64,000 nt of DNA, taken from Rhodeus uyekii (Eukaryota > Chordata > Actinopteri > Cypriniformes > Acheilognathidae). Positions 11,255 through 23,813 of this stretch are shown piece after piece (position 1 is the stretch's first letter; each line of letters begins with the position of its first letter). The notes under the pieces are model-generated. The model saw only the letters and a program-made list of their open reading frames with translations. It made no database searches and had not been told where the DNA came from. The translations under genes and the position numbers were made by a program. The stretch covers positions 186,001 through 250,000 of the forward strand of contig JAWRVZ010000088.1 of the NCBI GenBank assembly GCA_037043235.1, read 5' to 3'.

Positions 11255-14113
11255 TCAACTGTTCAAGAGTGAAATAGCCTGTGGAAAGAAACTGTTCCTG
11301 TGCCGAGATGTTCTAGTGGCCAGTGATCGGAGTCGCCGTCCTGACGGTAACAGTTCAAACAGGGTGTTTCCAGGGTGAGCAAAGTCTGTGATGATTTTAC
11401 CTGCTCTCTTTTTCACTCTGGAAGAGTACAGGTCCTGGAGGGCTGGCAGGGAAGCACCAATAATCCTCTCTGCAGTCCGGATTGTGCGATGTAGTCTCCC
11501 AATGTCAGATTTGGTAGCTGAACCAAACCAGACAGTGATGGAGGTGCACAAAACAGACTCAATGACGGCCGAGTAGAACTGTATCAGCAGCTCCTTTGGG
11601 AGGTTGAGCTTCCTCAGCTGACGAAGGAAGTACAGTCTCTGCTGGGCCTTTTTTACAATGGAGTCAATGTGATTGTTCCACTTCAGGTCCTGAGAGATGG
11701 TGGTGCCCAGGAACCTGAATGACTCCACTGCTGCCACTGTGCTGTTCATGATGGTGAGTGGAGGTAGAGCAGGGCTGTTCCTCCTGAAGTCCACTATCAT
11801 CTCCACCGTTTTGAGCGTGTTGAGCTCAAGGTTGTTATAACTGCACCAGACAGCCAGTTGTTCAACCTCCAGTCTGTAAGCAGACTCGTCACCGTTTCGG
11901 ATGAGGCCGATGACGGTGGTGTCGTCTGCAAATTTCAGGAGCTTCACAGAAGGGTCTTTAGAAGTGCAGTCATTGGTGTACAGGGAGAAGAGCAGTGGGG
12001 AGAGAACACACCCCTGGGGGGCGCCAATGCTGGTAGTGAGAGACCTGGATGTGAGTTTCCCCAGTCTCACTCGCTGTTGCCGGTCTGTCAGGAAGCTGGT
12101 GATCCACTGACAGATTGAGGATGGCAAGGAGAGCTGGGTCAGTTTAGCTGTAAGAAGATCAGGCATGATGGTGTTGAAGGCCGAGCTGAAGTCCACAAAT
12201 AAGATCCTTGCATAAGTCCCAGGTCTGTCGAGATGTTGCAGGATATAATGCAGTCCCATGTTGACTGCATCATCCACAGACCTGTTTGCTCTGTAGGCAA
12301 ATTGAAGAGGATCCAGCAAGGGTCCAGTGATGTCCTTCAGGTGGGCCAGAACCAGTCTCTCAAATGACTTCATGACCACAGATGTGAGAGCGACAGGTCT
12401 GTAGTCATTAAGTCCAGTGATTTTGGGTTTTTTGGGGACAGGAATGATGGTGGAGCGTTTGAAGCAACGGGGAACTTCACACTGCTCCAATGATCTATTG
12501 AAGATCTGCGTGAAGACTGGAGCCAGTTGGTCAGCGCAGGCTTTCAAACAAGCAGATGAGATGCCGTCTGGGCCTGAAGCTTTCCTTATCTTCTGTCTTT
12601 TGAAGATTTTGGATACCTGCTCCACACAGACCTTAAGCTCTGGTTGGATGGCGGGGGGGGGGGGGGGGGGGGGTGGAGAGGGGGTGCAGGAGGTGTTGGG
12701 GGACGTGTGAAGTGCAGATCAGACTGGGTGTGAGGTGTGAGATTGGGTTTCTCAAACCTGCAGTAAAAAGTATTTAACTCATCCGCCAGATGTTGGTTCT
12801 CAGCAGGTCGGTGGGTTGGTGGCTTGTAATTGGTGATATTCTTCAGGCCTGACCAGACAGCAGCAGGGTTATTTGAAGAAAACTTGTTTCTCAGCTTTTC
12901 AGAGTAACTTTTTTTGGCTGCTCTAATCTCCTTTGTCAGTCTGTTCCTGGTCTGTTTGTACAAAACACCATCCCCACTTCTGTAAGCGTCCTCTTTGTTG
13001 TGACGAAGCTGTTTGAGTTTCCCAGTAAACCATGGTTTATCATTAGGAAATGATAAGAATGTCCTTGTAGGAATGTGTGTATCCTCACAGAAATTGATGT
13101 ATGATGTTACAGTATCCGTTATCTCATCCAGATTAGTGCTGGCAGTTCCAAAAACATTCCATTCCGTACAATCAAAACAGGCTTTGAGATTCTCCTCTGC
13201 TTCATTAGTCCATCTTTTCACAGTCTTTTTTGCAGTGATATGCATTCTTTATTGTGGTGTAGCAGTGGTCAAGAATATTACTGTCTCTGGTGGGACATGT
13301 AATGTGCTGTCTGTATTTTGGCAGTTCACGGGAGATATTTTCTTGGTAAAAATCCACCAGAATGATTAAAAGAGAGTCTAGATACTTCCGTTCAGTCTCA
13401 GCTATTTGTTCAGCCAGCTGTTGTAATGCCGTGCTGACACACGCGTCTGGAGGAATGTAAACATTCACGAGAATAAACGAGGAAAACTCACGCGGTGAAT
13501 AGAAAGGTTTACAGTTTATGAAGTGAGTCTCTATGTTAGGAGAGCATATCTTCTTCAGCGTTGTTATATCTGAACACCAACCTTCGTTGATGTAGAAACA
13601 CAAACCTCCACCTCTCGTTTTCCCGGTTAGCTCCGTGATGCGATCTGCTCGGAACAGATGGAAGCCCGGCAGAGATAGTGCATTGTCCGGTGTGTTCACA
13701 TTTAGCCAGGTCTCAGTGAAGCACAGAGCAGCAGAATTGAAAAAATCCTTATTAATCCGGGTGAGGAGAAGCAGTTCATCCATTTTATTAGGAAGAGTAC
13801 GGAGATTAGCAAGATGAATACTGGGGAGAGGAGTGCGGAAGCCCCGTGAGCGGAGTTTGACTAGTGCCCCGGCTCGTTTCCCACGCCTGCGTCTGGCTCG
13901 GTTTAAAGAGACAGCGACTCCAACGAGGATATCGAGTAAAACGTCTGAATAATCAAAAAACGCAGAAATATTGTCTGGAGTGTGATCCCTAATGTCCAGT
14001 AGTTCGTTTTTGGTGAAAACAATCGGAAAAGAATGACTAAAAGCAGAGCAAACAAACAAAGACAGGACAATCACTGTAGAGCTAAAAACCGAGGCTGCCA
14101 TCCGCGGCGCCAT
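11255..14113 (-). pseudogene. LINE ORF2: endonuclease plus reverse transcriptase, two frameshifts
   Basis: Three overlapping minus-strand frames together make one ORF2. 14113-13205 carries an apurinic-type endonuclease (CFTETWLN; GGGLCFYINEGWCSD; VNVYIPPDA). 13245-12586 carries the linker. 12625-11255 (456 codons) carries the reverse transcriptase, with DFSSAF at residues 145-150, GAPQGCVLSP at 201-210 and the catalytic FADD at 232-235, then a conserved C-terminal region. The breaks fall at a run of six A (minus strand, about 13225) and at a 21-base homopolymer (12653-12673). The rest is open, so the insertion is young or the breaks are sequence errors. The protein would nick DNA and reverse-transcribe the LINE RNA. 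Confidence 0.88.
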
Positions 14114-14145
14114 CTTGTTCAGATCTTGTTCTCCTGGTCTGTAGG

Positions 14146-15118
14146 TTACCGTGAAGTTAAATCTTGTAAAGAAGAGTGCCCACCGGACCTGACGAGGATT
14201 GAGGCATTTCGCTTCTCACAGATAATCAAGGTTTTGGTGCTTGGTAATGACTTGAAATGGCTGGACCATTCCCTCCATTCTTCCAAGGCTAGTTTGATGG
14301 CCAGCAACTCGCAATTTCCGATGTCATAATTTTTCTCCACTGGGGACAAGAAGACACATGGATGGAGTTGAGGAGGCTGGGAAAGCACAGCTCCTACCCT
14401 GGAACATGATGCATTAACCTCGACAATGAAGGGTAGTTGTGGGTGTGGACGAATCAGGCTAAGAGCCGTGCAGAAGGCTGCCTTGAGGGCTTGGAAGACT
14501 TTGGTGGCTTCAGACATCCAGGACAGAGTCTTGGGCCCGTGTCACAGTAGGGTGGTCAGGGATCCACTGATGATACTGAAGTTCTGAATGAAACGACTGT
14601 AGAAGTTGGCAAACCCGAGGAAGAGTTGCAACTCCTTAATGGAAGTCGTATATCCCCTGGTCCATCTTGACGCCACACTGGCTGATGTAGCAGAAGAAGT
14701 GAATGCTGTTGCGGTGGAACTCGCATTTCTCCAGTTTCAGGAAGAGGTGGTGTTCTCAGGGTTTGGTAAGGACCTGCGTAACATGGCGATAATGTTCAGG
14801 GAAGCCTTTGGAATACACAAGGATATCATCAAGGTAGACTATGACGAACTGATTGAACACTCTCTGGAACACTGCTTGAGCGTTTGACAGACCGAATGGC
14901 ATGACTTGGTATTAGTAGTGGCCCGATGGTGTTATAACGACCGTCTTCCATTTGTCACCTTTTCTGATCCGAATTAGGTTGTAGGCGCTACACAGGATCA
15001 GTTTGGTAAATATGCAAGCACCCCGCAGCTTCTGCAGTGCAGCGGGGACCAGGGGAAGTGGATACTGATATTTGACTGTGAGTGAATTGAGGTGGCGGAA
15101 ATCGATGCGGGGCCTCAA
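14146..15118 (-). pseudogene. Gypsy-like reverse transcriptase and RNase H pseudogene
   Basis: 15118-14912 gives RIDFRHLNSLTVKYQYPLPL, the RT finger region, and an MPFGLSN motif follows near 14900. The catalytic YLDD box is still readable near 14830 (VYLDDILVYSKG on the minus strand). 14517-14146 encodes the RNase H-like connection (FIVEVNASCSRVGAVLSQ; NYDIGNCELLAIKLALEEW). Stops and frameshifts separate these parts. Confidence 0.8.
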
Positions 15119-15518
15119 TCTTCCGTTCTACTTGCCCAAAAAAAGAAGAAGCTTGAAGCGGCAGGGGAAGTTGATGGACAGATATACAGTACTTTTGTTA
15201 AAAAGCCTCTTTGATATACTCCTCCATGGTCGGTCGCTCCGGGATGGACAGAGAATAGATTTGTCTGCATGGAAACGTTGCCCTAGGCAGCAGGCCAATG
15301 GATCAGTCCAATGGCCAGTGAGGTGGCAGTTCAGTCACTATTTGTTTGCTTAACATGTCCTGGGACGCCCAGTATTCTGCTGGGATATCAGGACATGAAC
15401 AGACTTAAGGGCTTTCAACAGAAGTAGAGGCTAGAGTCGCACAGAGATTCACTCTTTTGACTGGAAAGAGACAGTGCTGATGGCAACGATCGCTCCTCTT
15501 CAAAATCTCCCCAGACTC

Positions 15519-15779
15519 CTAGCAGACAAATGGAGAGTGTTCAGCCATCCACGGGCGTCCCAGGACGATGTGAGAGGTGAATCTCTCTAGCACCAGAAAT
15601 GTAAGCTCTTCTCCAATCTGCAGATGAATGGGAGAGAAAATGTACCGAATGCACTCTTGCCCCAGTGGTTTTCCTAGGATGTTGTGAATACGGAGTGGAT
15701 GGGTGAGGTGAAATTTGCTGGTCTTTAGTTTATTCAGGAGGTTGGTAGAAATGAAGTTACCCGCCGATCCAGAGTCCAT
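15519..15779 (-). pseudogene. Gypsy-like aspartic protease remnant
   Basis: The 86-codon frame begins MDSGSAGNFIS, where DSG is the retropepsin active-site triad. It continues to VLGRPWMAEHSP, typical of the flap-to-second-strand region of Ty3/gypsy proteases. It lies upstream of the RT on the same strand, as expected. Confidence 0.75.
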
Positions 15780-16082
15780 TTGGCTGAAACAGAGAGACAG
15801 TTACCACAACATCAGTGAGAGACATGTTGTTCATTGTATGTTTTGAATGGATAGTACTCACTGCCAAGCAAGGTGTTTGGGTCGGGCAGTGCACTTGGAG
15901 GTGACCCGCACCACCTCAGTATAGACAAAGGTGCAAATGGATATGTCTCTCTAATTCTGATGGTGATAGTCGATAGTGGTCGATCTGCATGAGTTCTGGT
16001 GCTGGAGGATTGGATTCCCTCGGTGGAGGTGGGGGATGCAACATGGGGTTATTGGTGGAACATTCTCCTCTCCACATATAGG

Positions 16083-16098
16083 CAGTGTGTGGTGAGTG

Positions 16099-16129
<31 letters not shown>

Positions 16130-16240
16130 CTCCACCTATAGCCTGTGCGGTGAGCGCACTGGATAATTTGTACCTTGGCTTCTGCTGCATGATCCAAATG
16201 GATGATGAACACTGTTCTGACTGAAAAGAGCTCCCTGACA
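16083..16240 (+). repeat. Fragment of 5S-derived SINE tail with (CT)n
   Basis: GTGTGTGGTGAGTGCTCTCT and the following GGTGAGCGCACTGGATAATT segment match the tail of the 5S-derived SINE at 40412-41686 (GTGTGGTGAGCGTTCTGGC). A (CT)n run has expanded inside it. The same GTGTGTGGTGAGTGCTCTCT sequence stands at 9799-9825, on the other side of the gypsy-like element. Confidence 0.5.
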
Positions 16241-16308
16241 TTATTGTAAAGTGTGTTCACATAAATGTGTATTTCATTCTTTTAAAACATTTTCATTAAT
16301 ATATATAC

Positions 16309-17760
16309 AGTAGAATACGGTTATGTCTATGGCCTCGGGGTTACAAAAAAGCGTCGAGATAACCGAGGACTGAGATAACCAACAGCCAATATGGTGATTT
16401 ATTTGATGAAGCGATCGGCATGCTATAAAAATGTACATACACTGTATATGTTTGCTAACAACAAAAGGCATATGTGCATCAACTAACAGCAGAGATTTAC
16501 CAGTATACAATAAAAAAAAAACACCTTCCATTCTCCATACAAACCTTTAATTATTGTGGCCAGCGGGGCGTGGTTTAGAGTCTGTTGCAGGCGGAGGAGG
16601 CGTTTGGGAGGGCTAATGGACACGCCTCTTGTTAACGAGATCTAACAGGTGTCTTCATTTTGCAGTGAGTCGAGAGACAGGATAAAAGCTGGGCCCAGGA
16701 GAAGGAAAGAGGCTGACTGGGGTGAAGGCTGAAAAGTTGGAGTGCTGCCAGCTAACCCTGCCGTGTCGGAAGCTGCAGACAAGTGTTTTCTGTTCATTTT
16801 TGTTGTTGCCCTCGAGCATATTCTTTTGTTACAAAGTTTGGAATAAAAGTGACTACTAGTCTACCTAAAGACGACCCCGCCTTTCTTTGGATAGCTGAAA
16901 AGCCATCACAATTATATTCTCCAACATTACAAACACAATGATTGCTCACAGCGTAAACACAGTCACAACACACGTGTAAACACATTCGCTCATAACATAT
17001 TCGTGAGGTCACGCTGTACTACTCCATTGCATAGTTTCTTGCATTCTGCCTGCCTAATGTGCTTTCTCAACAAATTCGGCTTTGTCCTGTCTTTTAATAA
17101 CCGGGTTCTTCAATACGCAGCGGTGCTGAGCAGAGCACACTTCAGAACAGAAGCAGGTGTGTGTGTTTATCTAAGACTCATGGTCATTGGTCGGTAATGT
17201 CAAAATATTTGAGAAAAACAATCAAATCAGAGGAGGCGGGCTTTATGTGCACCTAGTTGTGAGTGCTTTGGGATGGGATGAGGTCCACGGTTAGCACTTG
17301 CTGCTCGTTGAGAAGTGTAAGAACAATATGTGCTTTCACTTCAGAGAGTCTCCAAAAGTCTCCAATAACTCCAGAATAAGTCGTTAAATTTGTCGCTAGT
17401 CGCTTTTTTGAAAATGTTTTGACCAAGGCGTTAAGTTGTTAAGACTGTCTGCAAGTTCTTCTGTGGCTGCACGGCACTGTGAGTGAAGCGTCACTGGAGA
17501 TTCACGTGCGATCCACGTCCAACGCAAACTCAACGTATGCGCAGTGAACTAGGTACGACCATGAGTCACGAGATAACCATGTGAAGTGGCGAATTTGTCC
17601 CTCTTTTGTGCTTGAGATAGTAGGGTTCGGCAACAAAAGAATTGACGGAACCGATGAGAAAATGCTTAGACTAATAGGTAGTTTAGCGGTTCCACTTCAA
17701 AAACATAAATATAATAGGGTTGGTGAGTTAACCGTAAGTCGAGATAAGTGAACTCCACTG
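16309..17760. mobile_element. Non-autonomous pogo-like element, split by a solo LTR
   Basis: The left end CAGTAGAATACGGTTATGTC and the right end (reverse complement CAGTGGAGTTCACTTATCTC) are degenerate inverted termini, with subterminal TCGAGATAACC motifs. A second copy lies inverted at 40131-42340 and a partial one at 38640-38840. The solo LTR at 16555-16910 sits inside. There is no ORF of transposase type. Confidence 0.65.
16555..16910 (+). mobile_element. Solo LTR, 356 bp, TSD ATTAT
   Basis: TGTGGCCAGC...GCCATCACA is flanked by ATTAT at 16550-16554 and 16911-16915. GATAAAAGC and GGAATAAAAGTG provide TATA-like and poly(A) signals on the + strand. It is inserted in the pogo-like element. 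Confidence 0.88.
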
Positions 17761-17769
17761 TCTATAGGC

Positions 17770-18259
17770 TGTCACACTTGGTCCTGTCTTTCTGTGTCTT
17801 TGTCACTTCCCTGTCACTGAGGTCATGGGGTCACTTCCTGTTGTCACTCCCTGTCTATCGTGATATCACTTCCTGTTCACTTCCGGGGTTTTCTAGAACC
17901 TTCCATACCTTTCTAGTTTCAATTACCTCGTCAGTGTCTCCAGGTGTTTCCCATGTCTGTCTCTATTTATACCCTCTTGTGTGTCCTGGTCTTTGTCAGT
18001 TGTTGACCTGTTAATGTGACTTTGTTCCATGTTCCTGGTGCTGTAAGTTTTGTGTGTGGATGCTATCTCCTGGTTTCTCCTCGTTTCTCCAAGTGCGTTC
18101 TGGTCTCCTAGTTTTGCACAACAAGTGTCGTTTTCTGTTTATATTTAAAGTGGTTTTGTTTCTCCGAGTTTGAATAAAAGTGAGCTTCTGTTTGGAACCT
18201 GTTGCTCCTCGTCATTCCTCTCCGCATCGCACACGTTCCTGCTCTCCCTTGTTGTAACA
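17770..18259 (+). mobile_element. Solo LTR, 490 bp, TSD TAGGC
   Basis: TGTCACACTTGG...CTTGTTGTAACA is flanked by TAGGC at 17765-17769 and 18260-18264. A poly(A) signal (GAATAAAAGTG) lies near 18172. It abuts the end of the pogo-like element. Confidence 0.88.
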
Positions 18260-18264
18260 TAGGC

Positions 18265-19275
18265 GTAGGTATTTTTTAACCACAGGATACATGTATCCTG
18301 TGGTACATGTATCATGTATCCTGTATATATATATGTATATTCTATTAATACAGGATGAATGATGGGGATTACTGAACAACAAAACCTCAAATTTTTGGAA
18401 ATTAGTTAATACTTTTCTTATGTGATTTTATTTACAATTTTTAATGTAGATGACTTGATGAAAGTATAATGCATATAGACCATCACAGCTGCAAGTTACA
18501 AGCAATGTCCCCGCCACCCACTCAGCGACATTAGAACAAAAATTCTGTAGTTACTGTGTAAATATACCATTGTTCTGTTCTATTACAGTGCAAGTCAAAC
18601 TTGTTACCCCTTTGTTTCATGTAGTGTCACGACCAGCTCGTTCCAAGCCGCAACATAAAAGAGGGAATGGACAACGAAACCAAGTTCAACCATTTCTACA
18701 TCAAATCATAGATGAAGAGAAGTCTAGGAGTGTAACAAAAACAAATCAATAACATAAAGAAATAAGCTACATGTCAAGTAAACACAAAATGAGTCGCTCC
18801 CGAAGCAAAGGTTCTGCACCAACAGCATCAGTGGAAGACCAAGAGACATCACAGTAGTTACAAAGTACATCACCTGCAGACTGTAAATTAAAGTGGTGCT
18901 TGTTTCGTGTAGTTACAGAGTAATTATATCAGGTTTGCCCACACTTTTTTGGGTGGTGATCTACTTTTAAAAAGATCAACTCAATGAAATCTTGCACTAC
19001 GTGGAATCAGACTGTTCTGTATCACTGTATCAGACTGTACTACCTTGCAGTAGTTGCTGATAGCTAGTCTCTGGAGAGCTTTGACACAGTCTCACATTAG
19101 TTTTAAAAATCAACCTAAAACTATGCATCTGCTTCCTCAACAAATGCATCTCATTATCATTTGTACATTTTAGAATTTTTTTTTTCTAAATGTTTAACGA
19201 TGGTGTGACTCACCCGAAATGATGCCTCTGTGGCTGCCTTTGTCTTTACATCTGTGAGAGTAGAAAAAAAACTGT
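18265..19275. other. No gene recognised; possible hAT remnant
   Basis: TTTGCCCACACTTTTTTGGG, then GGTGATCTAC (about 18933-18965), resembles the end of a hAT-type element. The 60-codon ORF at 18570-18752 follows an AG but has no recognisable domain. Nothing else can be supported. Confidence 0.3.
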
Positions 19276-19278
19276 TAG

Positions 19279-19380
19279 CTGTCAGGTTGTGTGGCAGGGG
19301 ATGAGGCGAGGTCTCAATTTGCAGACAATAATGAGGACTTTATTATAATAGAAGTAAACCAAAAACCACAAAGTATTTTC
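19279..19380 (-). repeat. Truncated LTR fragment
   Basis: Starts TGTCAGGTTGTGTGG and contains a minus-strand poly(A)-type signal (CTTTATTA), as in the solo LTRs here, but the other end and the duplication are missing. Confidence 0.4.
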
Positions 19381-19632
19381 ATTTTCCTTTTCATCTCCTC
19401 ATATCCCCACCAACTGTTACAAATGCTTTGATTTGATTAGTTTTATTAAGTTATTAATTAATTCTCATTTTCATGTACATGCATTGTTCAGTTTATTTTT
19501 GTGGTTTATCCAAAACATTACATTTATATAAAGGTATAACATTTTTATTCTTGTCTTTATTTTTTGATGACAACACACTGGGAAACACTTTTTTCAGTGT
19601 TACATTAATAGTTGGTTTTATCGCACCGAGGC

Positions 19633-19801
19633 TGTTGTGGGTAAAACACGAAGTCACACAAAACACGGTGATAACGGGATAAACTCAAAATGAACTTTAA
19701 TCACAAACAACAAACAAAAAGGCACGCGAGGGTGCAAAACAGAAACTCGGAGGGAGAACACATCTAAACACTATTGCAAACATATACCATCCAGTAACAT
19801 T
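19633..19801 (-). repeat. Left part of a gag-bearing LTR element, cut by L1
   Basis: Resembles the LTR-like block at 26040-26240 (minus-strand AATAAA-type signal, GGCACGCGAGGGTGCAAAA against GACACTCGAGGGTACAAAA) and continues at 25552 after the L1. The last 16 bases (19786-19801) are the L1 target duplication. Confidence 0.6.
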
Positions 19802-21687
19802 TTTTTTATTTTATTTTTTTTATTGAACACTGTAATGAACAAAACAAACAGGCAGCCATTTCAAAAGCATTACAAACAATACATTAGACCAAGCATACAT
19901 TAAACTGTCAAATATCAAAATACAAAACTCAACGAAAAAAAAGAAAAAAAAAGAAGAAAAAAAAAGAAAAAAAGGGGGGGTGTAGGGGAGCTTTCCTTTC
20001 GCTTTAAGTTCTAAAATCAAAATCTTCTAATAAGGCATATAAATATATAGCTTTGGGGCTTTTCATCACTCTCAATGACTCCAAATACAACATAAATTCC
20101 TCCTTAAACACCACTAATCGTGGCGGAGTTTTGAAAAATCTACATTTGTGAATGTAGAATTTTAACAACAGCATCAAGTTATTAACAACATAAGATACCC
20201 TTTTGTCTTCAAATAAAAACCCATATTGCACAGTTTCCCAAGACAAAGACAGATTTGTAGAAAGTTTTTGTTGTAACCATATGAATGCATCATTCCAGAA
20301 TGCATTAACCAACTTGCATTGAAAGAACAAGTGCTCCATCGTTTCAATCTCAATCATGCATATTTGGCATAAATTTGAATCCCCAACATTAAACCTTAGT
20401 CTTAAAAACTCTTTTGCCGGATATATATGATTCATAATCTTAAAGTGCACTTCTTTACATTTAGGGTTAATAGGAAATGAAATATATTTGGACCTAATTA
20501 CACACACATCTTTCTTTTTATAATGACGGAATATATAATCTCTTTTTACAGGTCCTGGGTAGAATTTTTGTATTAAACAATTCCTTAGAAATTTGTTTGA
20601 GCATTTTCTATCAACAAGGTTTACATAGTCTATCAAAAGATCTTGTATTTTAGGTATTATTATTGAATATTTTAGATGTTCCTTAACTAATCTAATCATT
20701 GAATCTGGAATATTCTTGAGGATTTTTTCATACACTTTAGAGGAACAGCTCAGATTATATTTGTTACAGAAAGCATCATGGCTCAATATATTCCCTACAT
20801 TGTCCATAATGTGTGCTATCGCCCAAATGCCTCTCTGCCACCACTCATCCATAAACAGAGATTTCCTGTTCACTGTTATACATCTGTTGTTCCAGATTGA
20901 CATATTGTGAGGACTAAAATTATGTTTGAAGATCAATTTCCAATACAATAATACCTGTTGGTGGAAAGCAGAAAGTTTAACAGGGAGCTTAGAAAGTTCA
21001 AAGTCACATTGCAACAAAAATCTTATACCACCAAATTTTTTGAATATAACCGAAGGAATCTCAAACCAGAAAGAAGACTTATTGATTTGAGACCACCATC
21101 TTCATACTCTTTGATTATATCACATTTACGTATATAATGACTCTTTCTTTTCCAAATAAAATCAAAATTTAATTTATTTATAGCTTTTATCTTTTTAGCA
21201 GAAACTGCTAGAGAAAAACAAGGATAAATTAATCTAGAAAGATTCTCTACTTTCGTCAATAAAACTCTTACAAAAATTATGTCTCTCTGCATCCAGGTAT
21301 TCATTATTAATCTACATTTCTCTAAGGTTTTGTCAAAATTGGCATATTCTAAATTTTACTTCTTCTTGGATAACCAGATGCCCAAATATTTAACTTCATT
21401 TTTAACTGAGATATTATGTAACGATATATTGGGGTGATCATGGATAGCCATTAGCTCACATTTTGACATATTTAATATTAGGCCTGAAGCTTTTGAAAAA
21501 CTCTCAATTACTTGAAGTGCCATCGGTATTTGTTGTTCATTCCTTAAAAAAAGTGTAGTGTCGTCAGCACAGTGACTGACTATAAAACTTTTCCCTTCTA
21601 AATCAATTCCAGATATGGTTCCCATTTTGAGAAGCATAGATAACATTTCTACTACCATAATAAATAATAAAGGAGAACATCCACAGC

Positions 21688-22069
21688 TGTCACGGACTCA
21701 GCCACGCCCCCTGCACCAGGCTCCCACGCTCCGCCCACTCGTTCCCAGTCACCTGAATACTAAGCACCTGCACCTGTTCCCAATCACAGAAGCCCTATAT
21801 CACCAGCCCTCATCCTGCACTCAGTGTCTGGTCACAGCGCACGCTATTCAGACTTCCTTGCTGCTCTGTGCTACTCCCGGATTTCCATAGACCTGCTTCC
21901 AAGATCCCAAGTGATTCCAAGACTCCAAGATTCTCCGCATTCACCATCCAAGTAAAGCCTGTCACTATTCCCTGTGTGCTCACCTGTTCACCAGTTCACT
22001 GTTTCGTGTCCTGACTTCAATAAACCAGTATTGAGTACTAACTTCTGTGTCCTTGAGTCCATCATGACA
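21688..22069 (+). mobile_element. Solo LTR, 382 bp, TSD ACAGC, inside L1 ORF2
   Basis: TGTCACGGACTCAGCCACGC...TCATGACA is flanked by ACAGC at 21683-21687 and 22070-22074. A poly(A) signal (CAATAAACC) lies near 22018. It is the same family as 23400-23813 (inverted) and 31668-32023, sharing the GGACTC(A/G)GCCACGCCC start and the CATGACA end. Confidence 0.92.
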
Positions 22070-23399
22070 ACAGCCTTGTCTGATGCCTCTTTTGACTTCA
22101 AACCTTGGACAAGTGCCTTGAGTAAGAGCAACAGAGCTGTTAATATCTTTATACAACATTCTAATAATATTTATAAATTTAGGACCAAAACCAAAGTGCT
22201 GAAGGGTTTGAAAAATAAATGAGTGTTCCACCATGTCAAAGGCCTTATAGAAATCCAAAAATAAAATAAAACTATCGTCTTTAATTAGATGACCATATTC
22301 AATCAAATCCAATACTAACTTGATATTGTTATGAATAGACCTATCCTTCAAGAAACCTGATTGGGTCGCACTAATAATTTGTGACAATCCAAATTTTAAT
22401 CTAGAAGCCAATACTTTAGTAAACAGTTTGTAATCCGTATTTAGTAGTGTTATTGGACGCAGGTTATCTAATAACCTTTTATCTTTCCCTGCCTTTGGTA
22501 ACAAAATAATAAGTCCTTGTTTCATAGTTGGCAATAGTTCATTGTTATTTATACAATCCTGTAAGGCTTCAAATAAAATATATTTTATGTCCTCCCAAAA
22601 AAATGTATAGAAATTTGTGGTTAAGCCATCAGGACCCGGTGATTTACCCACTTTACATTGTTTAATAGCTGTATCCAGCTCCTGCATTGTTAAGTCTGAT
22701 TCACAAAGGTCTTAAAATATGTCATCAATTGATGGGATCTTATCTTGTATCTTCTGAAAAAAGGATCTACAACTAATTGAGGAAAAGGATGAAGAATACA
22801 AATCAGAGTAAAATTTAAAAACCTCTATTGCTATTGTATTATGATTTGAAAGTTCTTCTTGGTTCACTATCAAGGTGTTAATCGAATTTTTTTCTTGCCG
22901 TCTTTTTTCCAAATTTATGAAGTATGAGCTATTTTTCTCCCCCTCTTCCAGCCATTTAGCCCTGGATCTCACGTAGGCCCCCTTTGCCTTTTTAATGTAG
23001 AATTCATCTAGGATGGAATGTAGCTTAATAAGTTTTGCTTTATCTTCATCTGTCATAATTGGTTGACAACAGCAAGAATTAATCTCTTGAATTAATTGAA
23101 TTTCTTTTTTCCGTTTCTTTTTTTAAGATTCTAGATTCTTACTAAAGGTCATTGAATATTCCCTTACCTTATATTTTAAATTTTCCCATTTATTGCCACT
23201 AGATAACTTTTTACCATTAATTTCTGCAATTATTCTTTTTACATATGCACAAAAGTCAGAGTGATTTAGTAAATCTGCATTGAATTTCCAATAGCCTTTA
23301 GTAATGAAAGATTTATCACGATGATCTAGAATTAAGTTGATCACACAATGATCTGTTAAGGGGGCACCTGAAATGCAACATTTAGTCACATAACATAAC

Positions 23400-23813
23400 T
23401 GTCATGCTGAGACTCACACAAGACAGGTAAGTGACAAACAGGTTTATTTTTAACAGCAGGTCACGCAGCAGGTAGGCAATGAACTAGGCAGATGGAAATA
23501 ACACAAAGATCACGGAGATGGTAATGCTTATCGGGGTTGCTGAATGGAGATGGTACCGATTGATGAACAGGTGGAATCACGGAGAGAGTCTTTCAAGGAG
23601 ATCGACAGACGGTAAGGTACAAAGGTTCAATAAGTTCGTGTGGCACGAGTGAGTCCAGGTATCTCTGATGAGATCAGACACAGAGTGACAGCAGCGTGAG
23701 TGTTTTAAGGTGCAGGGGTGATTGGGAACAGGTGCTAGTAATCCGGTGATGAGGAGCGTGTGGGCGGAGTGTAGGGGGAGCCTGGTGCCGGGGGCGTGGC
23801 CGAGTCCGTTACA
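23400..23813 (-). mobile_element. Solo LTR, 414 bp, TSD ATAAC, inside L1 ORF2
   Basis: TGTCATGCTGAG...GAGTCCGTTACA is flanked by ATAAC at 23395-23399 and 23814-23818. It belongs to the same family as 21688-22069 but points the other way. Confidence 0.92.

Larger units (their letters stand above)
11060..14123 (-). mobile_element. Rex1/L2-type LINE, nearly intact
   Basis: A non-LTR element runs right to left. Its 3' end is a short-repeat tail, (GATTCT)n on the minus strand (11062-11103), preceded by an AATAAA-type signal. Its 5' end lies just upstream of the ORF start at 14113. Flanking sequence at the left (TTTTTGTCTC) and right (CTTGTTCTC) looks like a short imperfect target duplication in the gypsy-like host element. 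Clade assignment among Rex1/CR1/L2 is from motif style and tail type only. Confidence 0.85.
9829..16080 (-). mobile_element. Decayed Ty3/gypsy-like retrotransposon, split by a LINE
   Basis: On the minus strand, in 5' to 3' order, there are remnants of protease (15779-15519), reverse transcriptase (15118-14800), RNase H (14517-14146) and integrase (10990-10093), the Ty3/gypsy order. A LINE inserted at 11060-14123 separates RNase H from integrase. The left part (9829-10090) contains a minus-strand poly(A) signal and is probably the 3' LTR. No matching 5' LTR is evident, so the copy is truncated as well as mutated. Confidence 0.8.

Noticed and set aside
11858..12710. ORFs of 69-97 codons on the + strand
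   Set aside because: Antisense shadows of the LINE reverse transcriptase; the Gly run comes from the poly-G tract.
18570..18752. Possible host exon after an AG at about 18588
   Set aside because: The 60-codon frame has no recognisable domain, and neighbouring frames suggest repeat sequence.
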